A stretch of DNA of 64,000 nucleotides, from the NCBI GenBank assembly GCA_944989445.1, contig CALYLW010000346.1, positions 831,353 to 895,352 of the forward strand. Direction: 5' to 3'. Of this stretch, positions 36,936 through 48,212 are shown piece by piece (within the stretch, counting starts at the first letter, position 1; each line of letters begins with the position of its first letter). The translations under genes and the position numbers were made by a program. This stretch comes from Ampullaceana balthica. Lineage: Eukaryota > Mollusca > Gastropoda > Lymnaeidae. The notes under the pieces are model-generated. The model did not search any database. It was not told the origin of the DNA and worked only from the letters and a program-made list of their open reading frames with translations.

Positions 36936-38439
36936 GAGTTAACGAAACACTTAATTGTACTTAACAGTGGCCCCATTACCATATCATCATGACTTGACCA
37001 TACGATCATGACTTCTAATTTAACGACATATCATTTTAACAGACACCATTACAATTTCAGTATTCAGCGATACACACGATCTCAATATTTTCAAAGATGT
37101 GTTCACACGTTAAACAAGACTCTTTTATTCTGGAATGTACACGATGTTCACAAATAGGAAATGTGAACAGCAATACACAGACACATGCAATCTAATGGAC
37201 AGGTCAATCCAAGGGACTGACTCAGGCAGACATGACTTGGCCTCGTTTCAAGGGACACAATGGGTGACGTGTTAGAGTTACGGGACATGTTGAGATTTTC
37301 CCCTTCCGTCAACCTCCTGCCATTGTTATTGTTATTATTGAACTCTCCTTCTCTTCACACTTCAACGTGATGTTTAACAAAATAACATTTACTTTTTCAA
37401 TTTGTTGAGTGCTGAGCGAGAGGTAACAACAAAGCCCGCCAGGCATTCAACATACTGTGTGACATTGAACTCTCGTAAACAGGAGCTTTCTCCATTAACG
37501 AGTCTACCATTATCAGGGTTTTGTATTTGCACACCGCTGGAATTTTTTATATTTTTTAATGAAAGTTGAAAGGAAAACTTAAAATGCTGATAGAAAATTG
37601 AAAGAAATTTGAAACAATGTGTAGAATGATTTAGGGGAGATTAAATTTAGATTAAAGAAAGAAATCTAAATAGGTATTAAAAAAAAAGATGAAGAAGAAG
37701 ACAAAAAAAAAGGAAATATTCCCGCAGTTTAAGACATCCTAGGCCAGTGTTACGTGTTTATAATGATGGGGGGGGGGAGGTTGGAGCCATGGAGTGGAGA
37801 TACTAAAGACCACTCCAAGAATATTTTCTTCAAAGATCCACACAAAAATCCAAGATACGAAAAACGCGCAGCTGACAACACTGGACGTCACGTGACTAAA
37901 TAGGTTAAAGCAGGTCGTGGTGTTGCGCAGTTCAATGACATTAGCATGACTCATTTCAGAAACATTGTAAAACGCTGACATAAAACAAGCTTCCGTTGAT
38001 CAATATGTTGCTAAGAGACCATCTGTATGTGAAGATGTATGTGGGAATGGGGCGATGAAAATGAAAGCTGAAACAGAAATTTAGAAAGCGCAAAACAAAA
38101 TTTTTCAGAAACACAAATGCCGTAAGTTTAAGTGTTACGTTACGTGTGTTTAGTGTACAGTTTATTTAGCTTTAATTCGTGCAAAGTTTGTACATCACAT
38201 ATTTTCTTCATAAAGTTAAGTGTTTCGTATGTAGTGCCGTATGTTTTCTGCCATTCGTTCTACTCCCTTACAACCTCCTCCGACACTTCGCCACATCGCC
38301 TCACTCATATTTGTGTACACATTTTTTCATTTATTTTATTATGTTTTAATTGTTTTATTATTATTTATTACATATGTGTAATTTTAAGAACTGAAGAATC
38401 CTACTTTTTTTTCTCTGGTTTTTCGTGATAATTTCAATT
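36936..38439. other. AT-rich spacer, no gene recognised
   Basis: About 1.5 kb. A G run lies at 37768-37778 and A-rich patches near 37680-37710. The 98-aa ORF at 38132-38428 is Cys/Ser/Phe-rich without domain features. No RNA gene seen. Confidence 0.4.
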
Positions 38440-38553
38440 TTTAGTGTTATGTGGCTTGGAACTGATGAGGCATTTTACATGTAAAAATACGAAGAATCCA
38501 AGATATGAAGGCCACCTCGGAACGGATTAATTTCGTATCTCGAGGTACCACTG
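38440..38553 (-). mobile_element. Terminal fragment of a Tigger/pogo-like element
   Basis: Read inversely, the right edge is CAGTGGTACCTCGAGATACG, followed inward by GGCCTTCATATCTTGGATTC. The CAGTGGNACCTCG-NNATACG pattern is typical of Tigger/pogo ends. A related ATCCAAGATACGAAAAACG stretch occurs near 37850, so the element may start in that area, but no left terminal repeat was found. Confidence 0.5.
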
Positions 38554-38879
38554 CATATGCCATATTAAAGCAGTTGCATTGTAAGTGCATACAATTAGTT
38601 TTCTTTATACCTGCCTTAGGGAAGAGATTATTTGTATTGTTTCTACATTTTTTCTGTTTCTAGCGCGTTCTCGCTCGTAACTTTTGATGTTCGGAAACGC
38701 ACAATTTTGTGTTTAGTGTGTTGTGGTTTATTGCAATCAGAGAGAATATTTCTGAGTGTGTACCGATAATTGTCATCAGTCGCTTGTTAATGCAACTGCA
38801 CGCTACTAAATGCTACATTCGTATTTCAAGTTAAAATCTCAAGAACTAAAAGACATTAATCGTTTCAGTAGCTTGAGTC
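38554..38879. other. Unique spacer
   Basis: About 325 bp without ORF, repeat or RNA signal. Confidence 0.35.
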
Positions 38880-39090
38880 TAGTGTGTACAGGTCAAGTGT
38901 GTACAGGTCAAGTGTGTACAGGTCAAGTGTGTACAGGTCATGTGTGGACAGAGTCAAGTGTGTACAGGGTCAAGTGTGTACAGATCAAGTGTGTACAGGT
39001 CAAGTGTGTACAGGTCAAGTGTGTACAGGTCATGTGGGGACAGAGTCAAGTGTGTACATGTCAAGTGTGTACAGGTCATGTGTGTACATG
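38880..39090. repeat. 15-bp minisatellite (about 14 copies)
   Basis: The unit is TGTGTACAGGTCAAG. Variants GGGGACAGAGTCAAG and GTACAGATCAAG are interspersed. Confidence 0.93.
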
Positions 39091-39574
39091 TAAACATAAG
39101 ACCTAGGATATTACACAACATATCAGCCTAAATAAGATGACTATTCCGAAACATTCATTCACTGTTTACACAGTTGTTTTGCTATCATGGGCAAGTTTGA
39201 CCTGTTGACCGTTAGAGAACCACGCTACCGTCTCTCGGCTCTCTGCTTATGTTTTTTGTTTACTTCCTGTAATATCTGACAACCTGGGCATTGATAATCT
39301 CGTCCAGAAACTTAAAATGTATATGTAAATTTCCCATTTTAATGTCATTGCTTTCCTACGGCACTAAAAACAAAGTTTTTTTTTCGAGTAGCGGCCTTTC
39401 CCCACACTAAAATGTTCATATAGCCCCCCCCCCACACCACCATCTCTGGTGGACTTGTTTAGTTTGACCAAAGCCACCCAGATTATTGATGACCCAAAGC
39501 ACGAGAGGCGGTCAACAACACGTGAGGAAATTACTCCTTTGTTATACTCTCAGACTTAGGACAAACGGGGGAAG
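39091..39574. other. Unique spacer
   Basis: About 480 bp. A C run lies at 39425-39435. No gene recognised. Confidence 0.35.
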
Positions 39575-40215
39575 GCAGTGGTGGAACAAAATGGGTGGGA
39601 CAGTGGTGGGACAAACAGGGTGGGACAGTGGTGGGACAAAATGGGTGGGACAGTGGTGGGACAAACAGGGTGGGACAGTGGTGGGACAAAATGGGTGGGG
39701 CAGTGGTGGGACAAAATGGGTGGGGCAGTGGTGGGACAAAATGGGTGGGACAAAATGGCGGGACAAAATGGCGGGACAAAATGGGTGGGGCAGTGGTGAG
39801 ACCAAATGGGTTGGGCAGTGGTGGGACAAAATGGGTGGGACAGTGGTGGGACAAAATGGGTGGGACAGTGGCGGGACAAAATGGGTGGGGCAGTGGTGGG
39901 ACAAAATGGGTGGGGGAGTGGTGGGACAAAATGGGTGGGGCAGTGGTGGGACAAAATGGGTGGGGCAGTGGTGGGACAAAATGGGTGGGGCAGTGGTGGG
40001 ACAAAATGGGTGGGACAGTGGCGGGACAAAATGGTTGGGACAGTGGAGGGACAAAATGGATGGGACAAAATGGCGGGACAAAATGGGTGGGGCAGTGGTG
40101 GGGCAAAATTGGTGGGACAGTGGTGGAACAAAATGGGTGTGGCAGTGGTGGTACAAAGTGGGTGGGACAGTGGTGGGACAAACTGGCGGGACAAAATGGC
40201 GGGTGAGTCTGCTGA
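39575..40215. repeat. 25-bp minisatellite array (about 26 copies)
   Basis: The core is GTGGTGGGACAAAATGGGTG followed by GGACA or GGGCA. A shorter GGGACAAAATGGC module interrupts at about 39745-39780 and 40060-40085. All six frames are largely stop-free, so ORFs up to 255 codons appear on both strands; they are artefacts. Confidence 0.95.
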
Positions 40216-40455
40216 GACAGTTTAGTTGGGTCCGTCATGGAGGCACGGTCTGATGTGACAAGCTGAGTGGGACATTGGTGGGTCACTCTAGGTTGCTATA
40301 GTCTGGTGCGGTAGCTTAGTTATGCTAGATTGTTCGGATCAGACTGGTGGGACAGTCTGGTGGGACAGTTGGGTCGGACATTTTGTTCTGCGCAGTCTGG
40401 TGGGATTGTCGGGTGGGACAGTTTTTTCTGGGCAGTCTGGTGGTATTGTCTGAGC
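40216..40455. repeat. Decayed margin of the 25-bp array
   Basis: GGTGGGACAGTCTGGTGGGA-like words continue at irregular spacing, grading out of the regular array. Confidence 0.6.
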
Positions 40456-40595
40456 GAAATGCATGCAAAGTTTCATTAAAAACGAGACACCGATTTCTAA
40501 CATCACCTCAGCGTTTTTAACAACTGAATTATGTTTGTGTGTATCAGCTCATAAGTATTATATAAACCTTTGTTTGTCATCAGATATTCGCTTCG

Positions 40596-40810
40596 ACAAT
40601 GAGACGGTAGATCGAATACGATCCTAGACCATGAGACGGATGATCGAATACCATCCTAGATAATGAGGCGGATGATCAAATACCATCTTAGACTATGAGA
40701 CGGATGATCAAATACCATCCTAGACCATCAGACGGTTGATCGAATAGCATCCTAGACCATGAGACGGATCATCAAATACCATCCTAGACCATGAGACGAA
40801 TAATCAGAAA
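40596..40810. repeat. 32-bp minisatellite (about 6-7 copies)
   Basis: The unit is GAGACGGATGATCAAATACC plus ATCCTAGACCAT, with ATCGAATA variants. Confidence 0.92.
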
Positions 40811-40859
40811 CTAATGGGAAAGGATCTCACTCTTTTCCAAATATATGATACATATCATT

Positions 40860-41967
40860 AGCCAAAATATGAGCAAATGTCAATAGTGACTTGGACAACA
40901 CCCCAGACATAATATGAGCAAATGTCAATAGTGACTTGGACAACACCCCAGACATAATATGAGCAAATGTCAATAGTGACTTGGACAACACCCCAGACAT
41001 AATATGAGCAAATGTCAATAGTGACTTGGACAACACCCCAGACATAATATGAGCAACTGTCAATAGTGACTTGGACAATACCCCAGACATAATATGAGCA
41101 AATGTCAATAGTGACTTGGACAACACCCCAGACATAATATGAGCAACTGTCAATAGTGACTTGGACAATACCCCAGACATAATATGAGCAACTGTCAATA
41201 GTGACTTGGACAATACCCCAGACATAATATGAGCAAATGTCAATAGTGACTTGGACAACACCCCAGACATAATATGAGCAACTGTCAATAGTGACTTGGA
41301 CAACACCCCAGACATAATATGAGCAAATGTCAATAGTGACTTGGACAACACCCCAGACATAATATGAGCAAATGTCAATAGTGACTTGGACAACACCCCA
41401 GACATAATATGAGCAACTGTCAATAGTGACTTGGACAATACCCCAGACATAATATGAGCAAATGTCAATAGTGACTTGGACAACACCCCAGACATAATAT
41501 GAGCAACTGTCAATAGTGACTTGGACAATACCCCAGACATAATATGAGCAACTGTCAATAGTGACTTGGACAATACCCCAGACATAATATGAGCAAATGT
41601 CAATAGTGACTTGGACAACACCCCAGACATAATATGAGCAACTGTCAATAGTGACTTGGACAATACCCCAGACATAATATGAGCAACTGTCAATAGTGAC
41701 TTGGACAATACCCCAGACATAATATGAGCAAATGTCAATAGTGACTTGGACAACACCCCAGACATAATATGAGCAACTGTCAATAGTGACTTGGACAATA
41801 CCCCAGACATAATATGAGCAACTGTCAATAGTGACTTGGACAACACCCCAGACATAATATGAGCAACTGTCAATAGTGACTTGGACAACACCCCAGACAT
41901 AATATGAGCAACTGTCAATAGTGACTTGGACAATACCCCAGACATAATATGAGCAACTGTCATTAGT
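40860..41967. repeat. 45-bp minisatellite array (about 24-25 copies), highly uniform
   Basis: The unit is AGACATAATATGAGCAAATG, TCAATAGTGACTTGGACAAC, then ACCCC. Only two positions vary commonly: AAATG/AACTG and CAACA/CAATA. They are strongly linked, giving two unit types. The length is a multiple of three and the minus strand lacks stops in two frames, giving ORFs of 384 and 379 codons with a 15-residue period. No gene is supported. Confidence 0.97.
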
Positions 41968-42828
41968 GAATAGGAGATCATGACAAATGGGTCTCATTCT
42001 GTGTCACTGTGAACCAGGTTTAGGAGAAATTCGAACATAGCCATTAGTCCTTCTCTAGCATTCTTGCAACATTTCAGCACACAGATCACCCCCAGGGGCG
42101 TTCGTCATCTCATTTGCGTGGGTGTACTTCAGAGATTTGGTGCCGCCTTGTTAAATGAATAGCTCTAATTTATATCAGGTAAGAAAAATATTTAATCATT
42201 GCGATATGAATCAATTTTGATCAGGGCTGGTACTGATTCAAAAAAATGTTGTTTGATTAAATTGTTGTTATTCGGAAAAAAAATCGTTTAATCGATTAAT
42301 TTATATTAATTATATTTTTATAATGCATACATAGATCCTGTTAAGTTACAATGTATTATTTCGCGAAATCGGTTAAGTCGCGGTAATTTTATGTCTCCCA
42401 AATTTTGTGACGTAACACAGCAAATTGGTTCTGCTATGCAAGAAATAAGGAAGAAAAACCTTTTAGCTTACGTATGCACGTCTAAATAAATAATAACAAG
42501 ATACGCCCCGTGGCGTAGCATACGCCGCAGACTTGCTCATGTATCGTGCAAAGAAAGGGGGGGGGGAGGAAGAACGGACAGAGACTACAGCACGAAGAAA
42601 TCGAAACAACGCGAGTGAACGTCGGCGGGGGGGATGGGGGAGGGCACGGACGCATTGTTGGTCTCGAGACACTCGTACCCTGGCGAGGCTCAGCCATGTT
42701 CGCAAACAAGGGAGAAAAGAACGGGCTTAAACACACAATTTTAAAATTTTTTAAATAATGTTTTCGCTGGGTTCTTGTTGAAGCCAGGACCTTCCACGTG
42801 AAGGAACAATGCAAGTCAGCTCAAGAAC
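41968..42828. other. Spacer left of the second hAT element
   Basis: 42225-42330 is AT-rich with an AGGGCTGGT and ATCGATTAAT echo of the BED-hAT family, possibly a relic. 42440-42720 is GC-richer, with G runs and short ORFs on both strands. No gene is supported. Confidence 0.4.
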
Positions 42829-42888
42829 CAGTGGCGTAGTTAGAACTCATGCCGCCCGGGGGCGGTCTCCCGTTCGCCGCCCTTCTTT

Positions 42889-43280
42889 GGGGCCGTCCAC
42901 ACATGACGTCACGCACCTGGGGGGGGTCACACGTTTGTGACGATGTGTGACGAGGGGGAGGGTGGTTAAGAAATGTGACGTCACGTAAAACGTGCAACTT
43001 TAAATAAATTTCCACTGAACTATTTGATTACTGACACTTTATTTAATGACGTTTATGTAAGACGCGTGTTAGGATATTAGAATGCAGCTTTACACTAAAA
43101 ACATACTTAAATGGCAAAAATTTAATTTGAAACGTGCTCATTTTCAAACAGAAAATACGGCTTTTATTGGGGGGGGGGTATTATTGAAGAAGGGGTCTAA
43201 GTTTTTGTGACGATGAGTGACGAGGGGGAAGGGGTGAAAAATCAGCCAAAATAGCGTGACGTCATTTATAGATGGCCTCT
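42889..43280 (+). mobile_element. GGGCCGTCC-type MITE (nested in hAT)
   Basis: It starts GGGGCCGTCC then ACATGACGTCACGCAC, and ends GTGACGTCATTTATAGATGG then CCTCT, an imperfect inverted terminal repeat of about 25 bp. It has no coding capacity. It is homologous, in inverted orientation, to the two halves of 54901-56946. Superfamily not assigned. Confidence 0.7.
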
Positions 43281-43724
43281 TAGTCGATTATATTATGGTT
43301 TTTATAAATTAATAAACATGAAAAAATAATTGTAATTGAAAGGAAGTAAAGGTGGGGAACATGTTTACCATTGCATGCCATATTTATGTAAGCAATAATA
43401 AAAGAGGCCGCAAAAGATTATATACCTATAAATACACATTTATAAAAGTACAAGATACTTTTTAAAGGCCACAAGAAAGTTACTGAGGTCACAGGCCCCC
43501 CCCCATGAGACAAAACATATTCCAAATTTACACACCAAAAAAAAACATTACCAATTACTATTCTTTTATTTTGTATTTATAAATAATTATTTTTTTTAAC
43601 AAAGAAATTATATACATTAGTATGTAAACATATTTATACATTTGCTTTCGTAACTTTCATAATAGAAAAATTGAGTATTATGCAATGAAAATTAAAATTA
43701 TTTTTAATATCTTTTTCTATGGAT

Positions 43725-43880
43725 ACGTTTGTCGTCTGGCAGCGCGCTCGACTGGCGTACCGATGGTCACGGTTCCATGTGAAGGCAAGGATTTGTTCCC
43801 GGGGCCTAGGGCGTCCCTGAGACACCCAGCTCCGAATGGGTACCTAACACTAGTTAGGCGGCTGGGTAATGCGTGTAACC
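43725..43880 (+). repeat. tRNA-derived SINE-like copy
   Basis: GTCTGGCAGCGCGCTCGAC resembles a tRNA A box, and CACGGTTCCATGTG about 25 nt on resembles a B box. Downstream, GACACCCAGCTCCGAATGGG then TACCTAACACTAGTTAGG resembles the conserved central domain of SINEs found in many marine invertebrates. The 3' tail is not clear. It lies inside the hAT element at 42829-45442 and so postdates it. Confidence 0.55.
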
Positions 43881-44192
43881 CTTATAGCCGTGTCATGTGA
43901 ACGCTGCATCACTTGCCAACAGATCATCTGTCATGGTCTGTGGGCGCAATTATCTTCTGATAAGATAAGATATGGACAGTATTGCAAGATTTTGTTGTCT
44001 TTAACCACTCATTGCGGAACGAAGATAATTTTCTATCAACTACAGTTTGGAGAAGTTCTTTTCACAACTAGCGACACTGATAGCAATAGTTGAAAAAATT
44101 CATAGCAAAATTACAATGTTGGGTACAGAATTTTCCAATCTATACTATTGAATACATTTTAATATATCAAGGGTGCCTTTTCCCCCATTTTT

Positions 44193-44540
44193 CTAACATA
44201 ATGCCTCTTCTTGTAGTGTAGGTACAGCCATAAAAACCTGGATCCTTTTTCTTTCTATATTGAACTGTTCTTTATCAATGTCAATATAGAAATTTATTTG
44301 GTGTCCAAATGCTTCATTTAGTAGGTTACATGGTATTCTATACGAATATTTTTTTTGCAAGGACATGCAACTCATCAAAGCGTTATTTTATTTTATAATT
44401 CCATCAATGGATAAAAACATTTCTCGTTGTACTTCTTGTTCTAAAGTTAGAACCACGTCTTCTGAATTTTCCCTAATCATATTTTTTCTCCTTCTTACTC
44501 GGCGTTCAGTTGATATCTCCATCTCTTCACAATTGTTTGG
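44193..44540 (-). pseudogene. hAT transposase scrap (ZMYM/DUF4371 type)
   Basis: The 61-codon ORF (44193-44378) continues upstream, after a stop codon, in a frame reading ERRVRRRRKNMIREN and LEQEVQREMFLSIDGII. An Arg-rich stretch followed by a hydrophobic segment that begins a helix of about 40 residues is the arrangement seen in the middle of ZMYM1-like hAT transposases. Only about 115 residues remain, broken by at least one stop. The position inside the terminal repeats of the 42829-45442 element supports the call. The similarity is modest and is from memory of the family pattern. Confidence 0.5.
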
Positions 44541-45442
44541 CTGATATTACAGCATTTTGTATAAGAACATCTCTTTTTCCATGCAATGGATTTGAATTAA
44601 TTTTAAAAAATGACGGGTACCCATAAATTGAGATAACGTATAAGAGAAAAAGATTGCAATGAATTGCGTAAAATTCCATCATCTGATCTCGTGTTCCTAG
44701 TTACTTCTTTAGATGTCAATTTGCCAAGAGGCTTGAAATTTTAAAGTATGTCTTTTTCGAAATTATTATGCCAATTGTTGTGTTTATTAACAGAGAAATT
44801 TGAATATTTACATATTTACAAATCATAAATCAAAATAATTTTCCATAAAAAAGAAGAATTCAAATTATTTACGCATTAATATTACTTTAATTAATGCAAT
44901 AAAAACAAAATATATTTAGTTTTTAATTTAATTTTTAACTTACAATAATGTACTGAAAAGTGAAACAGAAATATAAATTACTACTTGCAAGTTAAATACA
45001 ATATTTGAACCACCATGCCTTGTAAATACTTGTTCGCGCATCATTCTGCGAATGTCGAAATTCCACGCATAAAACTGTCGTGGCGATATTAATAGCACAC
45101 ATTATTCGGCCCAGCGGTGATGTGTTTCTTAGGTAGTTTTCTTATAAAAGAGTCATCTGTGACATATACCGCTAAGTTTTCCAAACAAATGGACGCATTT
45201 TTTGAGTGATTTTAAATTTTTGAACGGTTTTGCGTTAGTTATTTATCCACTATGTAATCAAACAAATGTTGCGCGAATCCGTTAATCAAGACTCGATATT
45301 ACGAATATTTTTGTTTCACCTTGGTTTCCCCCTTCAAAAGAAAAATGGCTGTTATCGGAAATGGTTGTACTTTTCAAATGCCCACAACTGCCGCCCCTAA
45401 ATGAGTGCCACCCGGGGTGGACCCCCCCTAGCCACGCCACTG

Positions 45443-45551
45443 GCAAGAACCATTGTTGGTCTCGAGACCACCTCTGCTTGCCAACTATAAACTGAGGGTC
45501 ATTCGTCGTGCTTGCTTTCACACACTCGCTTTGGTGAATTATATATTTAAC
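45443..45551. other. Flank of hAT element
   Basis: It starts with the right target copy GCAAGAAC. CATTGTTGGTCTCGAGAC here (about 45451) also occurs left of the hAT element at about 42653, so the element lies between two copies of a short sequence. Confidence 0.4.
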
Positions 45552-46140
45552 TAGCGCATCACTCGTCAAAAATGACTGAATTTTCTGCTGAAATCTATTT
45601 ATTTTGAAAAAAAAAGCACTTTTTTTAGGGCGCCTACGGCGCCAACCTTTTTCAAAAGCCCAACTAATTTTTCTTTTTTTTATAAATACGAAATATTAAA
45701 CTTTCTGAAATGTACGCAAAGTATTTAATAATAGGAGATGTAGGGCGCCTACGGCGCCCACTTTGTTTTTTGTCAAAAGCCCAAGAAACTTATCCTTCTT
45801 TGATAAATATGAAATATTAAACTTCGTGAAATGTACACAAAATATTTTATAATTATAAATCCTCAAATCCTATTTTTACATCGTTCCCTTTTTCCAAAAT
45901 TAAGATATAAGCTAAAGCAATGCCGTCATATAATATATTTTTTACAGCGCGTATTTAATTTGTAATTAAATTGCACACCTTTTGATGCACACCTTGTATT
46001 AAATATAAGATCAAACAATGACGTCATATTAAATATTTTTACAGCGCTAATCACCACACGATTTTTCAACTGCTATAGACTGTTGTACATCGTTCCTCAG
46101 CGTTCCACATCCTTCCAGCCAGCCAGTGACTTGGACTATT
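45552..46140 (-). mobile_element. Helitron-like non-autonomous element (copy 1)
   Basis: Read on the minus strand, the 3' end is GTCATTTTTGAC (hairpin), about 10 nt, then CTAG followed by T. This matches the Helitron 3' rule (hairpin, CTRR, insertion before T). The interior contains GGGCGCCTACGGCGCC, a palindromic motif, twice. It is homologous over about 450 bp to 55465-55910. The 5' end is not exactly placed. No protein is encoded. Confidence 0.6.
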
Positions 46141-46810
46141 ATATTGTATATATGTTTATATTGATTTAACTTAGTACAGCACAAATACAATTTTGATTAA
46201 AATCAACTTGTTAATATATGCAAATAAATTTCAATGCATTAAAACTTTGTTCTAAATTGCCTGCATATTTCGTTTTCTGAAACTCATCAACTTTTCAGAT
46301 GACGCTCACAGAAATAAGCTCCTAGCTTCTTCCTTTCATTAAGATTTCTCCACCGAATGAGCTATAAATAATGTAGCTTCACGCGTCATATCTAAGAAAA
46401 GATTGTCTTTTGGAAGGTGTGACGTAACAGGAAATGAATTAGTTAAATTATTTCTGATGACATGCGAAATGATTTCACTTCACGACCAGGTCAACGAATT
46501 TTTATGGTTTCCTTTCTTTTTCATGTTAATGTTACAGTCAAGGTTTTCAGAGCAAAAAGACGAACAGAATTGTGGGTGCTAGACGAGAATGTCATTTAAT
46601 TGATACTTGTATTTTATAATATTTTAATTAAAACATATCTTCTCTTTGAAGATCTGTCTTCAATGTTTTCATTAAAATAATACAAGATTATGAAACATAT
46701 GAGTTTTTAAACGTGTAAACCAACGTTAAAAATCTTTTTATGACAAATATGTATTACGATTAAACTGTACGCCATCGCATATATATAATTGGTTCCACGA
46801 CACTTTAGTA
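46141..46810. other. AT-rich spacer
   Basis: Nothing recognised; short ORFs only. Confidence 0.35.
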
Positions 46811-47129
46811 CAGGGGTCGGGAAACTTTTAGTCTTAGGGAGCCATAAACACCACATGCTTTGAAAATTGATTCTGTAAGAGCCATACATTATGTTTAAAT
46901 CTAAAATTCAAGTAAATGTGTGCATTTTGTGTAATTTCAGCACTAAAAGTACAATAATTATGTCTCGGAATTCTTTTTTATAACATTTGTTATGCTGTTT
47001 TTTTATATGCAATTAATATGTAGATCAAATTAGTCTGAATAAACGTTTTTTAAACGAACATTTTTTGGGAGCCAGATGCAGCCATCAATAGAGCCATATG
47101 ACTCGCGAGCCATGCTTTCCCGACCCCTG
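46811..47129 (+). mobile_element. Short hAT-type MITE, family S (copy 1)
   Basis: The ends are CAGGGGTCGGGAAACTTTT and the inverse, finishing TTTCCCGACCCCTG. Flanking 8-mers CTTTAGTA and CTTTAGTC agree at 7 of 8. It has GAGCCATA and GAGCCAGATGCAGCCATC words near the ends. It is 319 bp with no coding capacity. Confidence 0.85.
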
Positions 47130-47310
47130 CTTTAGTCTATTATAAGAAACTTAAGTAAATAATTACAATAGACAAATGTATGTAATTCAAAATAAAATAC
47201 TAAGGCAATTGGTTTTAAAACACTTTTGTTTGTGGCAATTATGACACCCAGAGAAGTTTTTATAAGTTTATAAGTTTTTATAAGACTCACTTCAAGTGGT
47301 TATATATTAG

Positions 47311-47358
<48 letters not shown>
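47130..47358. repeat. Spacer ending in (AT)n microsatellite
   Basis: 47311-47358 is nearly pure AT dinucleotide; the BED-finger hAT element is inserted in it. Confidence 0.8.
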
Positions 47359-47361
<3 letters not shown>

Positions 47362-47513
47362 GGCTGCGGAAATTAACGATTAATCTCTCGATTAATCGTT
47401 AAATATTGTTATCGATTAAAATTATTTTAATCGATTAAAATTCGATTGAAATTAAATAAAATATTTATAAAATTTTAAATTTTTTAAATTAATAAATAAT
47501 TAATTATTAATAA

Positions 47514-47878
47514 TCCTATATAATAAAAGGCAATTTTCTGTCCTTTCTGTCCGTTCTGTCCGGTCATCTATAGCGATTGGTCCCTCAAACAAATATGAAT
47601 CCTACAGCCAATCATATTGAACACGTTTATGCCATTTACGCGGACGTTCAAAACGAGTTATTTTTGGTGCAGTATTTCTTCCAAGACTTTATTTTGAGTT
47701 ATGTGCGTTGGGATTTATGGCAAAAAGCTCTGTTTTTACGAGTTATTTATTTTAACTATAATGAATAGTATTTTTGACGCGATGCACATGTAATGCCGGT
47801 CGAGACGGCTGTTGGAGGGGAGTTACAACATGCCACCGAACGGTGGCGGAACTTCCTTGGACGGGCTTTGTTGCTCGT
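47514..47878 (+). mobile_element. Insertion of about 365 bp within BED-hAT copy 2, possibly Helitron-like
   Basis: Absent from the other copy, where the flanking ATTAATAAT sequence is continuous. It begins TCCTATATAATAAAAGGC directly after A and ends before TT, as Helitrons do. A perfect hairpin GCCACCG-AA-CGGTGGC lies about 30 nt from the right end. The terminal CTCG does not fit the CTRR rule, so the class is uncertain. Confidence 0.45.
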
Positions 47879-47978
47879 TAATAATAATTTATATATTTTT
47901 TCACGTACAAACTTCTCCCGCGTAATATTATAAATTTATTTTATTACTCTATGTGTACCGGCAGACATCAACTAAAAA

Positions 47979-48212
47979 ATGGCTGACAGCATCAACGCAG
48001 TTAAATTTAAATATATAACTAGAAAGTTGAGCAAAAATTTTGTTTTTAAGCTAACTGCGGATGGCAAAGTCGTAGTAAGTGAAAAAGTTTACTGTGTTCA
48101 CTGTCATAAACAATTCTTCCTTACAGGATCAAATAAATCGTACCCCCTTCAGCACAAACATCCGCTCAAGTATCAACACATTGTCATAAAATTTAGTTCA
48201 AAATATTCTTAA
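47979..48212 (+). pseudogene. BED-type zinc-finger fragment (copy 2)
   Basis: The 77-codon frame starts at an ATG that aligns with the ancestral start of copy 1, and reads INAVKFKYITRKLS, then YCVHCHKQF. Cys39 and Cys42 are kept. The first zinc-binding histidine is lost, because a small deletion replaces the Thr-Tyr-His segment with Tyr-Pro, leaving only QHKHP. The frame ends right after the finger. It is very probably not a functional finger, and the catalytic part of the transposase is absent. Confidence 0.6.

Larger units (their letters stand above)
42829..45442 (-). mobile_element. Second decayed hAT element with target duplication
   Basis: The left end is CAGTGGCGTAGTTAG and the right end, read inversely, is CAGTGGCGTGGCTAGG. 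The flanking 8-mers TCAAGAAC and GCAAGAAC agree at 7 of 8 positions. The interior has a transposase scrap on the minus strand (44193-44540). A MITE (42889-43280) and a SINE-like copy (43725-43880) have inserted later. It is distinct from the 21629-28572 element, although both share the CAGTGGCG start. Confidence 0.78.

Noticed and set aside
39486..40286. Long ORFs on both strands (GQWWDKMGG and CPTHFVPPL type)
   Set aside because: A 25-bp unit free of stops on both strands; six-frame openness is not evidence for a gene.
40827..41997. ORFs of 384 and 379 codons with a 15-residue period
   Set aside because: The 45-bp unit is a multiple of three and free of stops in two minus-strand frames; both frames cannot be genuine and neither has unique flanking sequence of note.
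42225..42330. Third BED-hAT copy
   Set aside because: Only AGGGCTGGT and ATCGATTAAT words are seen; no second end and no finger, so it is not called.
43880..44100. Exon-like frame following the SINE-like copy
   Set aside because: The 71- and 74-codon ORFs overlap the SINE and hAT interior and share no domain with known proteins.
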